Source: Actinomycetes bacterium | Lineage (GTDB): Bacteria > Actinomycetota > Acidimicrobiia > Acidimicrobiales > RAAP-2 | Reading direction: 5' to 3' | Assembly: GCA_021777285.1 (NCBI GenBank) | Contig: JAJYDR010000083.1 | Location: 1 to 10,463, forward strand | DNA: 10,463 nucleotides | Part shown: positions 1 to 7,354 of the stretch, one piece after another | How positions within the stretch are numbered: position 1 is the stretch's first letter | Layout: each line of letters begins with the position of its first letter | The notes under the pieces: model-generated | The model's input: only the letters and a program-made list of their open reading frames with translations | What the model was told of the DNA's origin: nothing | Databases searched by the model: none | Program-made: the position numbers and the translations under genes

Positions 1-15
1 ACCGCTAAAGGATTG

Positions 16-600
16 CTAAGAGTTCTGGGAAACCGCCCTTATCGCTACCGATACCTGCGCCCGTGTGTCGGCCGTCTCGAATAAGGGACTTCTCGTGTGG
101 ACACCCCGGACTGTTTCCACCACCAGCGACACCGCTGTCCAGTCGGCGGTGGGTTGCTTCTTGGACTTCGGGGTGATCGATCTCGGTGGCTCGAGTAAGT
201 GTTGACGCATCAGTGCGAGCTGGCGAATGGTCGTCGGCGTGACGCGCACCCCGTGCCAAGTCTTCGATGCGCGGTCGAACACCGCCGAGAGGAGCGAGAG
301 GCAACTGCGCTCGCCGGGCAGGCGGCCGATGACTGGCCTTCACTCGCCGCCTCGTCTAGCCCAAGGTGCGTTCGATGAAATTGGAGTGCCGGATCCGCTT
401 CGCGTGCTCACGTGGGAATCGCAGGTATGCCGTCAGGGACTCGACGTCGCTGAGCAAGCACTTGACCGCGGCGGGATAGAGCGGCTGGTAGTGCTCGGCG
501 AAGGTGTTGATGCGACCGGGCACCTCGCCGACCGCCTTCTGGCCCAGCCCGGATTCCACGTCGTCAAATGTGCTCAGTTGGCTATCTGTTGAACCGGTCG
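16..600 (-). pseudogene. IS256/Mutator-family transposase, C-terminal remnant (stop codon plus frameshift)
   Basis: This is the decayed C-terminal part of a DDE transposase. Read on the minus strand, 559-359 gives a stretch containing YPAAVKCLL, LTAYLRFPREH and RIRHSNFIERT, which I recognise as the signature region of actinobacterial Mutator-type transposases. A TAG at 358-356 replaces the codon expected to be Glu in the usual ERTFGETRRR context. About 15-25 bases further on, near 331-340, the frame shifts by one base (or four). After the shift the other frame continues with VIGRLPGERSCLSLLSAVFDRAS and family-like sequence to roughly 195, then an unfamiliar tail to a stop at 16-18. The similarity also extends weakly upstream of 559 in the same frame to about 600. 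The N-terminal half, with the first catalytic Asp residues, is missing, so the product cannot be active. I found no convincing terminal inverted repeats, so the element boundaries are unknown. The family call is from remembered motifs; the stop and shift are seen directly. Confidence 0.8.
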
Positions 601-952
601 CGTCGCCGGTGAGAGCGCGACAAGCGCCCGTAGTGAGGAGAATCGTGCACCTGTCGTGGCGAGACTCGCCTTCGCGACGACGATGGGGGCGACCGGCGAA
701 CGCTTAAGGCCCCGGGCTAGGGTGGACGTGAGAGTCCAGACTTCGCTTTCGAATTCCCGAAGTAACACGTTCGAGAGGAAGGGTGGGTTTCTGGGCCGGT
801 TCGCCGCCACTGCGGACGAGTAATCGTTAGCCCACTCCTGGTTCGGACACCCTCGGCGCCGAGCCCGTGTTGCAGGCGACAATCAAGCATCAATCAACAG
901 TGAGCACCACTAATCACCGTCGGTGCGTCTCACCAACTGTCAAAGGACCATC
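601..952. other. Gene-free region upstream of the sugar-binding protein gene; palindrome at 852-863
   Basis: I see no convincing gene here. An open frame on the minus strand (882-574) has no recognisable motifs and an unremarkable arginine-rich composition. The stretch may contain further decayed insertion-sequence DNA, but nothing in it is readable as transposase. Two items stand out. CTCGGCGCCGAG at 852-863 is a perfect 12-base palindrome about 90 bases before the downstream start codon. The segment 880-916 is less GC-rich, with AATCA repeated three times, which would suit a promoter region. I could not pick out a -35/-10 pair with confidence. Confidence 0.4.
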
Positions 953-2233
953 ATGCGTACTAAGAGCGTTACGTATTTCGTCGTTGTCGTTGTCGTACTC
1001 GGACTCATCGGGCTCGGCTTCGTCCTCACCCACAAGTCAGGTCCGTCAACCTCGACCCCACCGACCACCGCGCCCGCGAGCAGCGGACCGGCCGGACCGA
1101 CGCCGACGGTGTCCAACGCCACCTTCAACACGAGTTATTCGACCATGAAGTACCTGAAGAGCGTCGTCGCCAAGGGTAAGGGCAAGATCGCTGTCATCCT
1201 GCCCGACACGGTCTCCTCGACGCGTTACACCGAGTTCGACGCTCCGGACCTCAAGGCGGCATTCCTCGCCGCCGGTTTAAAGACGAGTCAGTTCTCGATT
1301 CAAAACGCCCAGGGTAGTGACACGACGCAGTACACCGACGCCCAGTCGGCGATCGCCGATGGCGCCAAGGTGATCCTGCTGGACCCGCTGGACTCGACGA
1401 CCGGTGCGGTCATCGAGGCCTACGCCAAGGCCCGCGGTGTCTACGTGATCGACTACGACCGCTTGACCTTGGGCGGTGCGCGTAGTTACTACGTCAGCTT
1501 CAACAACGTCGCGGTCGGCTCGTTGATCGGTACCGGCGAGACCAGCTGCATCACGGCCTGGGGTGTGAAGCACCCGTTGATCTACGTGATGAAGGGCGCC
1601 CCCACGGACAACAACGCGACGCTGTTCGCCCAGGGTTACAACGCCGTGCTCGCCCGGGCCGGCTACACCACGGCTGCGGGGAACGTCGTCAACGAGAGCG
1701 CCGGTACCTGGACGCCATCGGTCGCCCTGACCGACTTCCAGGGCGCCTACACGGCCAACCCAAAGATCAACGCGGTCCTGACCCCGAACGACGAGAACGC
1801 CGCGCCGATCATCAGCTACCTCCAGGGCCGGGGCCTGCCCCCCAGGACGATGCCCTTTACCGGACAAGACGCCACCCTCACCGGGTTCCACAACATCATC
1901 GCGGGCTATCAGTGCGGCACTGTCTACAAGCCGATCTGGTTGGAGGCCCAAGCCGCTGCGGCACTCGCCATCTACCTACGCGCGGGACAGAAGCCACCGG
2001 TAGGTCTAGTTAACGGGACGTCGATCGACACCTCGGCCCTTATAAATAGCCTGAAGAAGGTTCCCTCGGTGTTGCTGACCGCTACGTGGGTCACCGCAGC
2101 CACCATTCAAAAGACCGTCATCGCCGACCAGGTCATAACGGCGTCGGACCTCTGTACGAATGTGGCCCCCACGGTCTCTGGCTCCCATCAGCCGACGTAC
2201 GCCCAAGACTGCAAGACCTACGGCATCAAGTAG
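953..2233 (+). CDS. XylF/ChvE-like sugar ABC transporter substrate-binding protein, membrane-tethered
   Basis: A 426-residue periplasmic-binding-protein-type solute receptor (type 1 fold, sugar family). Residues 7-27 form a valine-rich hydrophobic helix after MRTKS. A Ser/Thr/Pro-rich linker to about residue 58 follows, then the two-lobed binding domain. Family marks are KIAVILPD at the first strand, VILLDPLD, VIDYDRL followed by YYVSFNNVAVG (compare the YDR...YISFDN segment of XylF), LTPNDENA and FTGQDA, and a YKPIWLEAQAAA helix. The N, D and R residues in these loops are where sugar ligands bind in the family. The start is the ATG at 953, five bases after AAAGGA (942-947); an upstream GTG at 923 in the same frame lacks a ribosome site. 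There is no lipobox Cys, unlike most Gram-positive binding proteins, so it is probably anchored by the uncleaved helix. A Cys pair lies near the C-terminus. It carries one rare TTA leucine codon (1277-1279). No ATPase or permease gene is in the window, so the ligand (a pentose or related sugar by analogy) and partner are unknown. Confidence 0.88.
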   Translation: MRTKSVTYFVVVVVVLGLIGLGFVLTHKSGPSTSTPPTTAPASSGPAGPTPTVSNATFNTSYSTMKYLKSVVAKGKGKIAVILPDTVSSTRYTEFDAPDLKAAFLAAGLKTSQFSIQNAQGSDTTQYTDAQSAIADGAKVILLDPLDSTTGAVIEAYAKARGVYVIDYDRLTLGGARSYYVSFNNVAVGSLIGTGETSCITAWGVKHPLIYVMKGAPTDNNATLFAQGYNAVLARAGYTTAAGNVVNESAGTWTPSVALTDFQGAYTANPKINAVLTPNDENAAPIISYLQGRGLPPRTMPFTGQDATLTGFHNIIAGYQCGTVYKPIWLEAQAAAALAIYLRAGQKPPVGLVNGTSIDTSALINSLKKVPSVLLTATWVTAATIQKTVIADQVITASDLCTNVAPTVSGSHQPTYAQDCKTYGIK

Positions 2234-2242
2234 GCGAGGCGA

Positions 2243-2309
2243 GACGAACCCACCCTCACTCGGCGTCCCTTGGACTTGTCGAGCAGTGCGTGCTGGGGGT
2301 GGGTTCGTC
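2243..2309 (+). terminator. Long hairpin after the sugar-binding protein gene
   Basis: GACGAACCCACCC at 2243-2255 is exactly complementary to GGGTGGGTTCGTC at 2297-2309, giving a 13-pair perfect stem starting ten bases after the TAG stop. The 41-base loop can fold again (CTCG at 2259-2262 with CGAG at 2280-2283), and GCGAG/CTCGC just outside can extend the stem past small bulges. There is no T-run, so this is not a classical intrinsic terminator. U-less hairpins of this kind are common at gene ends in high-GC actinobacteria. Position and length make a 3'-end role (termination or mRNA protection) the best reading. Confidence 0.6.
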
Positions 2310-2410
2310 GGGCTCGCGACGGGGACGATTGTCGCGGCGACGCAACGAGGCTCGGCCGCCCGTCCGAGTCGCTGAGCACCGCGGTGGTTACGACGGTGAC
2401 GCGTCCGCGC

Positions 2411-2441
2411 AATCGCGGTGGTTCGCAGCGATACCGTGATT
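2411..2441. terminator. Second hairpin in the convergent intergenic region
   Basis: AATCGCGGT (2411-2419) pairs with ACCGTGATT (2433-2441): eight Watson-Crick pairs and one G-U wobble in the plus-strand transcript, around a 13-base loop. It lies about 180 bases beyond the stop of the plus-strand gene and about 175 bases beyond the stop of the minus-strand gene, so it could act on either transcript. There is no T-run. Its function as a terminator is inferred from position only. Confidence 0.3.
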
Positions 2442-2615
2442 CGAGCGTTGAAACAGTCCAGTTTTCGAGCGTCGTCTACACCATCGACGACGGCCACACC
2501 GTGGCGTCGGTTGGTAACACGAGTTGCTCTGTTCTTGGCCCTGCTGCTGGGGCGAGTTGAAACCATCCGCGGCCACGTCGCAAGTCGGGCCTCGCGACCG
2601 TCCACTGCGCCGTCG

Positions 2616-5600
2616 TCAGCGCTGGAGATAGTTCACCCTTGCAACCTCGCCGTGGGCGAAAACGATCGTGAAGGCGTGCTCGCCGCGACGGGTGTCGCGG
2701 TTCACGCTCACACGAATACTCAGGTGCGTGGCGGTGTCGTGAAGGACCTCAACGCGGGTTCCGGCAGCGTCGCTGGTGATCCAGGGCCGACCGTAGAGTT
2801 CCGAACCCACAATTTCGACGACCACCGACCGACCGGTCCATACCGGTGCGGTCACCCGGAAGGCTCGTGGACGACGGACGAGGGGTCGAACGCGCAAGGT
2901 GGCGCTGGCCGACGAGCCCGCGTGCGTGGCGTCACCCGAGTAGGTGGCGGTGACCACGTCGGTCCCCATCGGCGCGGTCGTCGCCGTGCAGGCAGCGCCG
3001 CCAGCCGAAAGGACCGCAGTACACAGGGTCACGTCACCGGTGACGAAGCGCACTGTGCCGCTGAGCACGTCAGCACCACCAGCGGACGTGATGGCGGCCG
3101 AGTAGCTCACCGCTCTTCCTCGCGTGACCGAAGCCGGTGACACCGACACCGACGTCGTGGTCGCCGCGGGGGCGTTCACCACCTCGGTGAGCGACGTGGT
3201 GGAAGAACCACGGTAGGCGCCGTCGCCGGAGTACGTCGCATCCACGACGTGCGAACCCGCCGAGGAGTAGCTCACGGTGCACGAGGCCGTCGGTGTGGTC
3301 GCGTTCACGGTCTCAGCGACGCAGCCCGTGATCGCTGCTGCGCCATCGAAGAAGGTGACGGTTCCCCCATTGGGGACGGGGGAGACCGTGGAGGTGTAGG
3401 TGACCGTTTGTCCGATTATCGCGGGGTTGGGCGAGGCCGAGAGCGAGGTGGCCGTCAGCGTGCGCGATGGTGCCGGCGGTGGCGGTGGCGGTGGCGGTGG
3501 CGGTGGGCTCGTCACGTCGGTGAGGGTCACGTCATGACCACTCGCACCGCCGACGTAGCTGACCCGCAAGGTTCGCCCCGAGACCGTGATCGTAGAACCT
3601 TCGCTCAGCGCGACGCCCCCGTCGGTGAGCTCACCGGTGACGGCGCTACCTCCCTCGTTGACGACGATGTCGTAGACGTCTCCGGGCGCTGAGGTGAGCC
3701 CGGCTTCGAAGTTCACCGAGAGCGCGGCACCGCCGAGTACGACGGTGCCCGATCGCACCAAGACCTGCGAGTAACCACTGCCCGGGGCGGTCCCGTCGAT
3801 CGCGACGTCGAGTGTGACGGGTCCACTGGCGCACCCGAGTGACAGTCCGGCGGTCGTGGTGATGGTCCCCGGTCCGCTGTCGCCAGCGTGCAGCGTGGCG
3901 CCACAGCCGACGGTGAGTCCGGCGCTCGCGCCCGCACCGTCGATGGTCGCGTTGGTGGCCGTCGTCTGGTCGGCGACGGCGCCGTCCACTTGCAGTGTTC
4001 CCGCGAGCGCGGTGAGACCCAAGGTGTTGGTGGCGTTGGCTCCCGGGGCCAGGACGACCGGGCCCGCGGTCGAGAGTGCGCCCGTACCGGTGACGCCCGC
4101 GCCCAGGGTGAGGGTGTGACCGTCGCTACCAAGATTGGCGACGCTCGCCGAGCCGTCAAGGGCCAGGGGCGCCGTGAGCGTGAGGTTCGCGCCGAACCAT
4201 TCGAGTGCCCCGGTGAGGGTCGTGGTGTGCACGCCGGTCCCGGCGAGGTGGAGCGCGTTGGCGAGGCTGGCGACGGCGTTCACCTGGAGCTCGCCCCCAC
4301 TTTGGACCGTCACGGTCCCGCCCGAGAGTGCTTGGGCGTTCGCGATGCGAGCCGTCGCGCCGTTGGTGACGATCGTCCCACCGCTATAGGTCCCGGCCTG
4401 CAGGAGTTCGACCATACCGGCCCCGCCGGCCGGTGCGTTGATCGTCAGTGGACCCGTTCCGCCCACCCCCGAGATGAGCAGCAGGGTCGCGTTGGCGGCG
4501 TCGGTCGCCACGGTTGACGCGGAGCCGAGGGTGACCGATCCCGCCCAGCCATCGGTGCCAGCGAGGGCGTCGAGGGCACCGCTGGCCCCCGCGCTCGTGG
4601 ACCCAGCACCATTGAGGGTGAGCGGATTGCCTACCGTAATGCCCGTAGCGCTCGACTCCTGGATCGTGGCGCCACTCTCGACGGTCACCGGGCCCGAGCC
4701 CAGCGCGGTGGCGTTGGTGATCTGCAGGATGCCACCGGCCACCGTCGTCCCGCCGCTGAAGGTACCCGACGAGGCGACGACGACAGTTCCGAGGTCGCTA
4801 CTGCTCTGGTTGACGGTGAGCCGATAGTCACCCGTGATGCCCCCGGTGAAGGCGAGGGACTGCCCCTGGTTTGGCGAGATCACCGTGGTGTCGCCGGTCA
4901 GGGTGACCGGGCCGGACAACGTCGACCCAGCGACGCCACCACCTTCGGCGATCGCACCGTTGCCACCGGTGCCGCTCCCACCCACCGTGACGGCGTTGGC
5001 GAGGGTCACGCTCGAGTCCACGAGCAGGGTCGAACCCGGGGTGATGGTCACGGGACCGGACCCGAACCCCGCATTGGTGGCGAGGCTCGTGTAGCCGTTA
5101 CCATCAATCGTCGTGCCGCCGCCGTAGGTGTTCGACCCCGCGCCGCCGGCGCTGAGTGGGTCCACGTTCCAGAGGTAGCCACTGAGCGTGAGACCGTAAC
5201 CGTGGGTACCGTCACTGATGGTTCCAAAGAGGTGGACCGCAGTGTTCGTGGAGGAGAATGTCTGACCGGCACCGAGCACGATCGGCGTGTTGATCGTCAC
5301 GGTGGCGCCGCCAGTGGCCGTGATGCCGGTGCCCGAGGCGGGATCGAGCGTAATCGCGTTGCCCGAGAGCGTGTAGCCGTCTTCGATAGTGAGGCTGTCA
5401 AAGACGGTGCCCGCGGTGAGGTCGTTGGTCGGGGTGGCGCCGTTGGGGACCGGGGTGGGGAACACCAGCGACGCACCAGCCGGGGGGCCGCCCGTGCCGG
5501 TGCAGCCCGTACCGGACCAGTTGGCACCGTTGGACCAGTCATCGTTGGTGCTATGCGCGCCGTCGGTCCAGGTGCAGGTGACCGGAGACGACGTGGCTTG

Positions 5601-7115
5601 GGTCTCGATCAATCCGTACTGATTACCAGACGAATCTTGGTAGCCACCGACAGCAGTGCACGAGCCGACGGTTGGGCACGACATACCCGTCAGGAAACCC
5701 GCCGGGTTCGCGCCCGATGCCGGATTGAGCCCGACGGTTGGTGCGGTGATCGCCGCCCAAGTCCCGCTCGACAGTGTCTCGATCAGCGCCTGCTGGCTCC
5801 CCGAGCTGTCCGTGTACGAGCCCACCGCCTCGCAAGCGCCGTCACCGGCGCAGACTTGGTCGAAGATGGTCACTGCCGGGTTCGCGCCCGAGACCGGACT
5901 GAGTCCGCTCGTTGGTGCAGTACTCGCCGTCCAGATCCCGCTCGACAGTGTCTCGATGAGTCCCTGGGTGTTGTCCGAGGAGTCGTAGTAGCTCGAGACG
6001 GCCACGCACGAGCCCGACACCGGGCACGATACGTTCTCGAGCGCGTCGAGGGGGTTGCTGTTAGCCGTGGGACTGAGCCCGCTCGTTGGTGCAGTACTCG
6101 CCGTCCAGGTTCCGCTCGACAGTGTCTCGATCAGTCCCTGAACGCCGGAGGCGGCGTCGTAGGACCCGCTCGCGACGCACCAGGTGGTCGAGGGACACGA
6201 CACGCCATTGATGGATACGTTCGGCGCAGCCGAATTGGGCACCGGGTTGAGGTTGGTGGTCGGCGCGGCTGTTGGTGTCCACGTCGATCCCGAGAGGGTC
6301 TCGATGAGCCCCTGGTACGTATTGGAGCTGTCCTGGTAGCGCCCAACGGCCACGCACGGCCCATTGAGATAGCACGTCACCAGGTTGAGGGCGAAGCGCG
6401 GAATGGTGTAAGTGCTGAGCCCGCTCAGCGGTGCGGTGCTCGCAGTCCAACTCCCATTCGACATCGTCTCGATCAGGCCCGCCTGCCCGTTGGTGTCGTT
6501 GTAGGTCCCTACCGCGATGCACGTGCCGGTCGCCGGGCACGACAGTGAGGTGAGGACGATCAAGGGGTTGGTGGTGGGAGCCGGGTTGAGTCCGTTCAGC
6601 GGCGCGGTGCTCGCAGTCCAGGTACCGCCCGACATCGTCTCGATCAGGCCCTGGGTGTTCCCGCTGGTATCGGCGTAGCTACCGACCGCCACGCATTCGG
6701 TGGCGCTCGGACACGAGAGGGCGTAGAAGTAGACGTTGGGGTTAGTCGCCGAGTTGAGTCCGTTTAGCGGCGCGGTGCCCGCAGTCCAGGTACCGCCCGA
6801 CATCGTCTCGATCAGGCCCTGGGTGTTCCCGCTGGTATCGACGTAGTTGCCCACGGCGACGCACGACGTGGTCGTCGGGCACGCGACTGGCGCACTTGAG
6901 TGTGCGGCCACCCCCTTGCCGAAGTCGACGGTCGGGTCCGTGTTCGCCGAAGGCGAGACGCCACCGAGCGGCGCGGTCGCGCCAGTCCACGTCGTCGCGC
7001 CGGAGGCCGCGTGCGCGCCCAATCCAAATGTCGTGAGCGCCTGCGCCGCGACGAGTGCTGTTGCGAGCGCCATCGTCCAACGATGTGGCGTCCTATTGGT
7101 GTGCATACTGGCCAT
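2616..7115 (-). CDS. Giant secreted mosaic protein: CX5C-repeat beta-propeller, passenger-like beta-helix, Ig-like repeats
   Basis: A 1499-residue exported protein. Residues 1-36 form a signal peptide (basic start, hydrophobic ALATALVAAQALTTFGLG, likely cleavage after AHA). Residues 40-510 hold eight repeats of 56-59 residues, each with a CX5C pair, then (V/A)G.Y, GLIET(M/L) and W(T)A.TAP; the pattern predicts one eight-bladed propeller. Residues 510-1200 are Gly/Thr/Ser-rich and resemble autotransporter passengers: W.DGA...W.NGANWSG entry, then TYGGGTTI, TFSGGTTV and TYSGGTIV units of the passenger-associated strand type. Eleven prolines (near 1198-1210) lead to two Ig-like domains of the Big_3 type (TVTYTSTVSP...GTVTFFDG; then a second with ATYSGDATHAG). 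The last about 90 residues are an unassigned beta-rich domain ending in NYLQR. No LPXTG motif, C-terminal helix or outer-membrane barrel is visible. I chose the ATG at 7115, which follows a run of seven G; an in-frame TTG at 7133 and an ATG at 7106 are alternatives. Adhesion or surface-layer function is inference. It probably follows the 67-residue ORF in one transcript. Confidence 0.85.
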   Translation of the reverse strand: MASMHTNRTPHRWTMALATALVAAQALTTFGLGAHAASGATTWTGATAPLGGVSPSANTDPTVDFGKGVAAHSSAPVACPTTTSCVAVGNYVDTSGNTQGLIETMSGGTWTAGTAPLNGLNSATNPNVYFYALSCPSATECVAVGSYADTSGNTQGLIETMSGGTWTASTAPLNGLNPAPTTNPLIVLTSLSCPATGTCIAVGTYNDTNGQAGLIETMSNGSWTASTAPLSGLSTYTIPRFALNLVTCYLNGPCVAVGRYQDSSNTYQGLIETLSGSTWTPTAAPTTNLNPVPNSAAPNVSINGVSCPSTTWCVASGSYDAASGVQGLIETLSSGTWTASTAPTSGLSPTANSNPLDALENVSCPVSGSCVAVSSYYDSSDNTQGLIETLSSGIWTASTAPTSGLSPVSGANPAVTIFDQVCAGDGACEAVGSYTDSSGSQQALIETLSSGTWAAITAPTVGLNPASGANPAGFLTGMSCPTVGSCTAVGGYQDSSGNQYGLIETQATSSPVTCTWTDGAHSTNDDWSNGANWSGTGCTGTGGPPAGASLVFPTPVPNGATPTNDLTAGTVFDSLTIEDGYTLSGNAITLDPASGTGITATGGATVTINTPIVLGAGQTFSSTNTAVHLFGTISDGTHGYGLTLSGYLWNVDPLSAGGAGSNTYGGGTTIDGNGYTSLATNAGFGSGPVTITPGSTLLVDSSVTLANAVTVGGSGTGGNGAIAEGGGVAGSTLSGPVTLTGDTTVISPNQGQSLAFTGGITGDYRLTVNQSSSDLGTVVVASSGTFSGGTTVAGGILQITNATALGSGPVTVESGATIQESSATGITVGNPLTLNGAGSTSAGASGALDALAGTDGWAGSVTLGSASTVATDAANATLLLISGVGGTGPLTINAPAGGAGMVELLQAGTYSGGTIVTNGATARIANAQALSGGTVTVQSGGELQVNAVASLANALHLAGTGVHTTTLTGALEWFGANLTLTAPLALDGSASVANLGSDGHTLTLGAGVTGTGALSTAGPVVLAPGANATNTLGLTALAGTLQVDGAVADQTTATNATIDGAGASAGLTVGCGATLHAGDSGPGTITTTAGLSLGCASGPVTLDVAIDGTAPGSGYSQVLVRSGTVVLGGAALSVNFEAGLTSAPGDVYDIVVNEGGSAVTGELTDGGVALSEGSTITVSGRTLRVSYVGGASGHDVTLTDVTSPPPPPPPPPPPAPSRTLTATSLSASPNPAIIGQTVTYTSTVSPVPNGGTVTFFDGAAAITGCVAETVNATTPTASCTVSYSSAGSHVVDATYSGDGAYRGSSTTSLTEVVNAPAATTTSVSVSPASVTRGRAVSYSAAITSAGGADVLSGTVRFVTGDVTLCTAVLSAGGAACTATTAPMGTDVVTATYSGDATHAGSSASATLRVRPLVRRPRAFRVTAPVWTGRSVVVEIVGSELYGRPWITSDAAGTRVEVLHDTATHLSIRVSVNRDTRRGEHAFTIVFAHGEVARVNYLQR
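3475..3504 (-). repeat. GGCGGT hexanucleotide repeat (five copies) encoding the poly-proline hinge
   Basis: Five perfect tandem GGCGGT units on the plus strand, read as alternating proline codons in the minus-strand gene. They form most of an eleven-proline run between the passenger-like region and the first Ig-like domain. Slippage by whole units would add or remove Pro-Pro without breaking the frame, so hinge length may vary between strains. Confidence 0.85.
5590..6885 (-). repeat. Eight tandem 168-177 bp repeats encoding the CX5C propeller blades
   Basis: Eight in-frame repeats inside the giant secreted protein gene, each coding for one CX5C blade unit. Spacing between the first two is exactly 168 bases. 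Some neighbours are nearly identical at DNA level: 6601-6677 against 6769-6845 differ at two of 77 positions, including a 60-base identical block (6613-6672 and 6781-6840). The segment 5896-5956 closely matches 6070-6130 (offset 174). Other units have diverged, so the array mixes old and recently copied or gene-converted blades. Confidence 0.85.
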
Positions 7116-7150
7116 GGTGCCCCCCCGATCCAACGGTCACGGCGCCGACG

Positions 7151-7354
7151 TTAGGAAGTGACACCCTCGCTGTCATCGGGAAGGTTCCCCATATTTCGAC
7201 CCAGTTCACGGCGTTTCAGGACCTCGATTGCCTCCATGAACCCGAGCCACCCGCTAAAGACCAGGCCCGGCTCATCGGGTTCGACGCGCAACGTGCCGGC
7301 GAACGGCTCGCCGGCTTCGATGGTCACGGTCACTACCACGGTGCCACCCGTCAT
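7151..7354 (-). CDS. Small 67-residue protein of unknown function
   Basis: A 67-residue acidic ORF directly upstream of the giant secreted protein gene. It begins with a beta-strand-like TVVVTVTIEAGEPFAG, then VFSGWLGFMEAIEVLKRRE, which looks like a turn followed by an amphipathic helix. The pattern of a short beta hairpin, then FSGWL and a helix, recalls small hypothetical actinobacterial proteins I have seen, but I cannot name a family. The ATG at 7354 follows GGGGG with a 6-base gap and is preferred. The frame stays open upstream to a GTG at 7441 with no ribosome site; that extension (about 29 residues, Arg/Asp-rich) is probably not translated. There is no signal peptide or membrane helix, so it should be cytoplasmic. 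The 35-base gap to the next start suggests co-transcription with the secreted protein gene. Function is unknown. Confidence 0.6.
   Translation of the reverse strand: MTGGTVVVTVTIEAGEPFAGTLRVEPDEPGLVFSGWLGFMEAIEVLKRRELGRNMGNLPDDSEGVTS

Larger units (their letters stand above)
2234..2615. other. Convergent intergenic region between the sugar-binding protein gene and the giant secreted protein gene
   Basis: The 382 bases between two converging stop codons hold no convincing gene. The open frames here are short extensions of antisense shadows of the gene to the right. Structures seen are the long hairpin at 2243-2309, a second hairpin at 2411-2441, and a weak 5-pair stem GTCGC/GCGAC (2577-2581 with 2594-2598) close to the stop of the minus-strand gene. 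TCGAGCGT occurs twice (2441-2448 and 2465-2472). Its role is most likely to separate the two converging transcripts. Confidence 0.5.

Noticed and set aside
16..130. A possible insertion-sequence end around 80-127 (GTGTGGACACCCCGG) with a loosely similar GGTTCGGACACCCTCGG near 840-856.
   Set aside because: The match is short, in the same orientation rather than inverted, and there is no target duplication, so it does not qualify as terminal repeats.
574..882. A 102-codon minus-strand open frame next to the transposase remnant.
   Set aside because: No ribosome site, no recognisable domain, and its frame differs from the readable transposase sequence. It might contain decayed element DNA but cannot be supported as a gene.
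1277..1279. A rare TTA leucine codon in the sugar-binding protein gene, considered as a sign of bldA-type control.
   Set aside because: A single TTA in one gene is not evidence, and that regulation is established for Streptomyces, not for the lineage this window suggests.
2447..2563. GTTGAAAC occurs at about 2447-2454 and again about 109 bases later, resembling the end of some CRISPR repeats.
   Set aside because: The flanks of the two copies do not match beyond the 8-mer, there are only two copies, and the spacing is wrong for a repeat-spacer array.
5202..6548. A 448-codon plus-strand open frame opposite the propeller repeats.
   Set aside because: It is an antisense shadow of the repeat array: Arg/Gly-rich, no ribosome site and no family pattern. 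The minus-strand frame has a signal peptide and conserved motifs.
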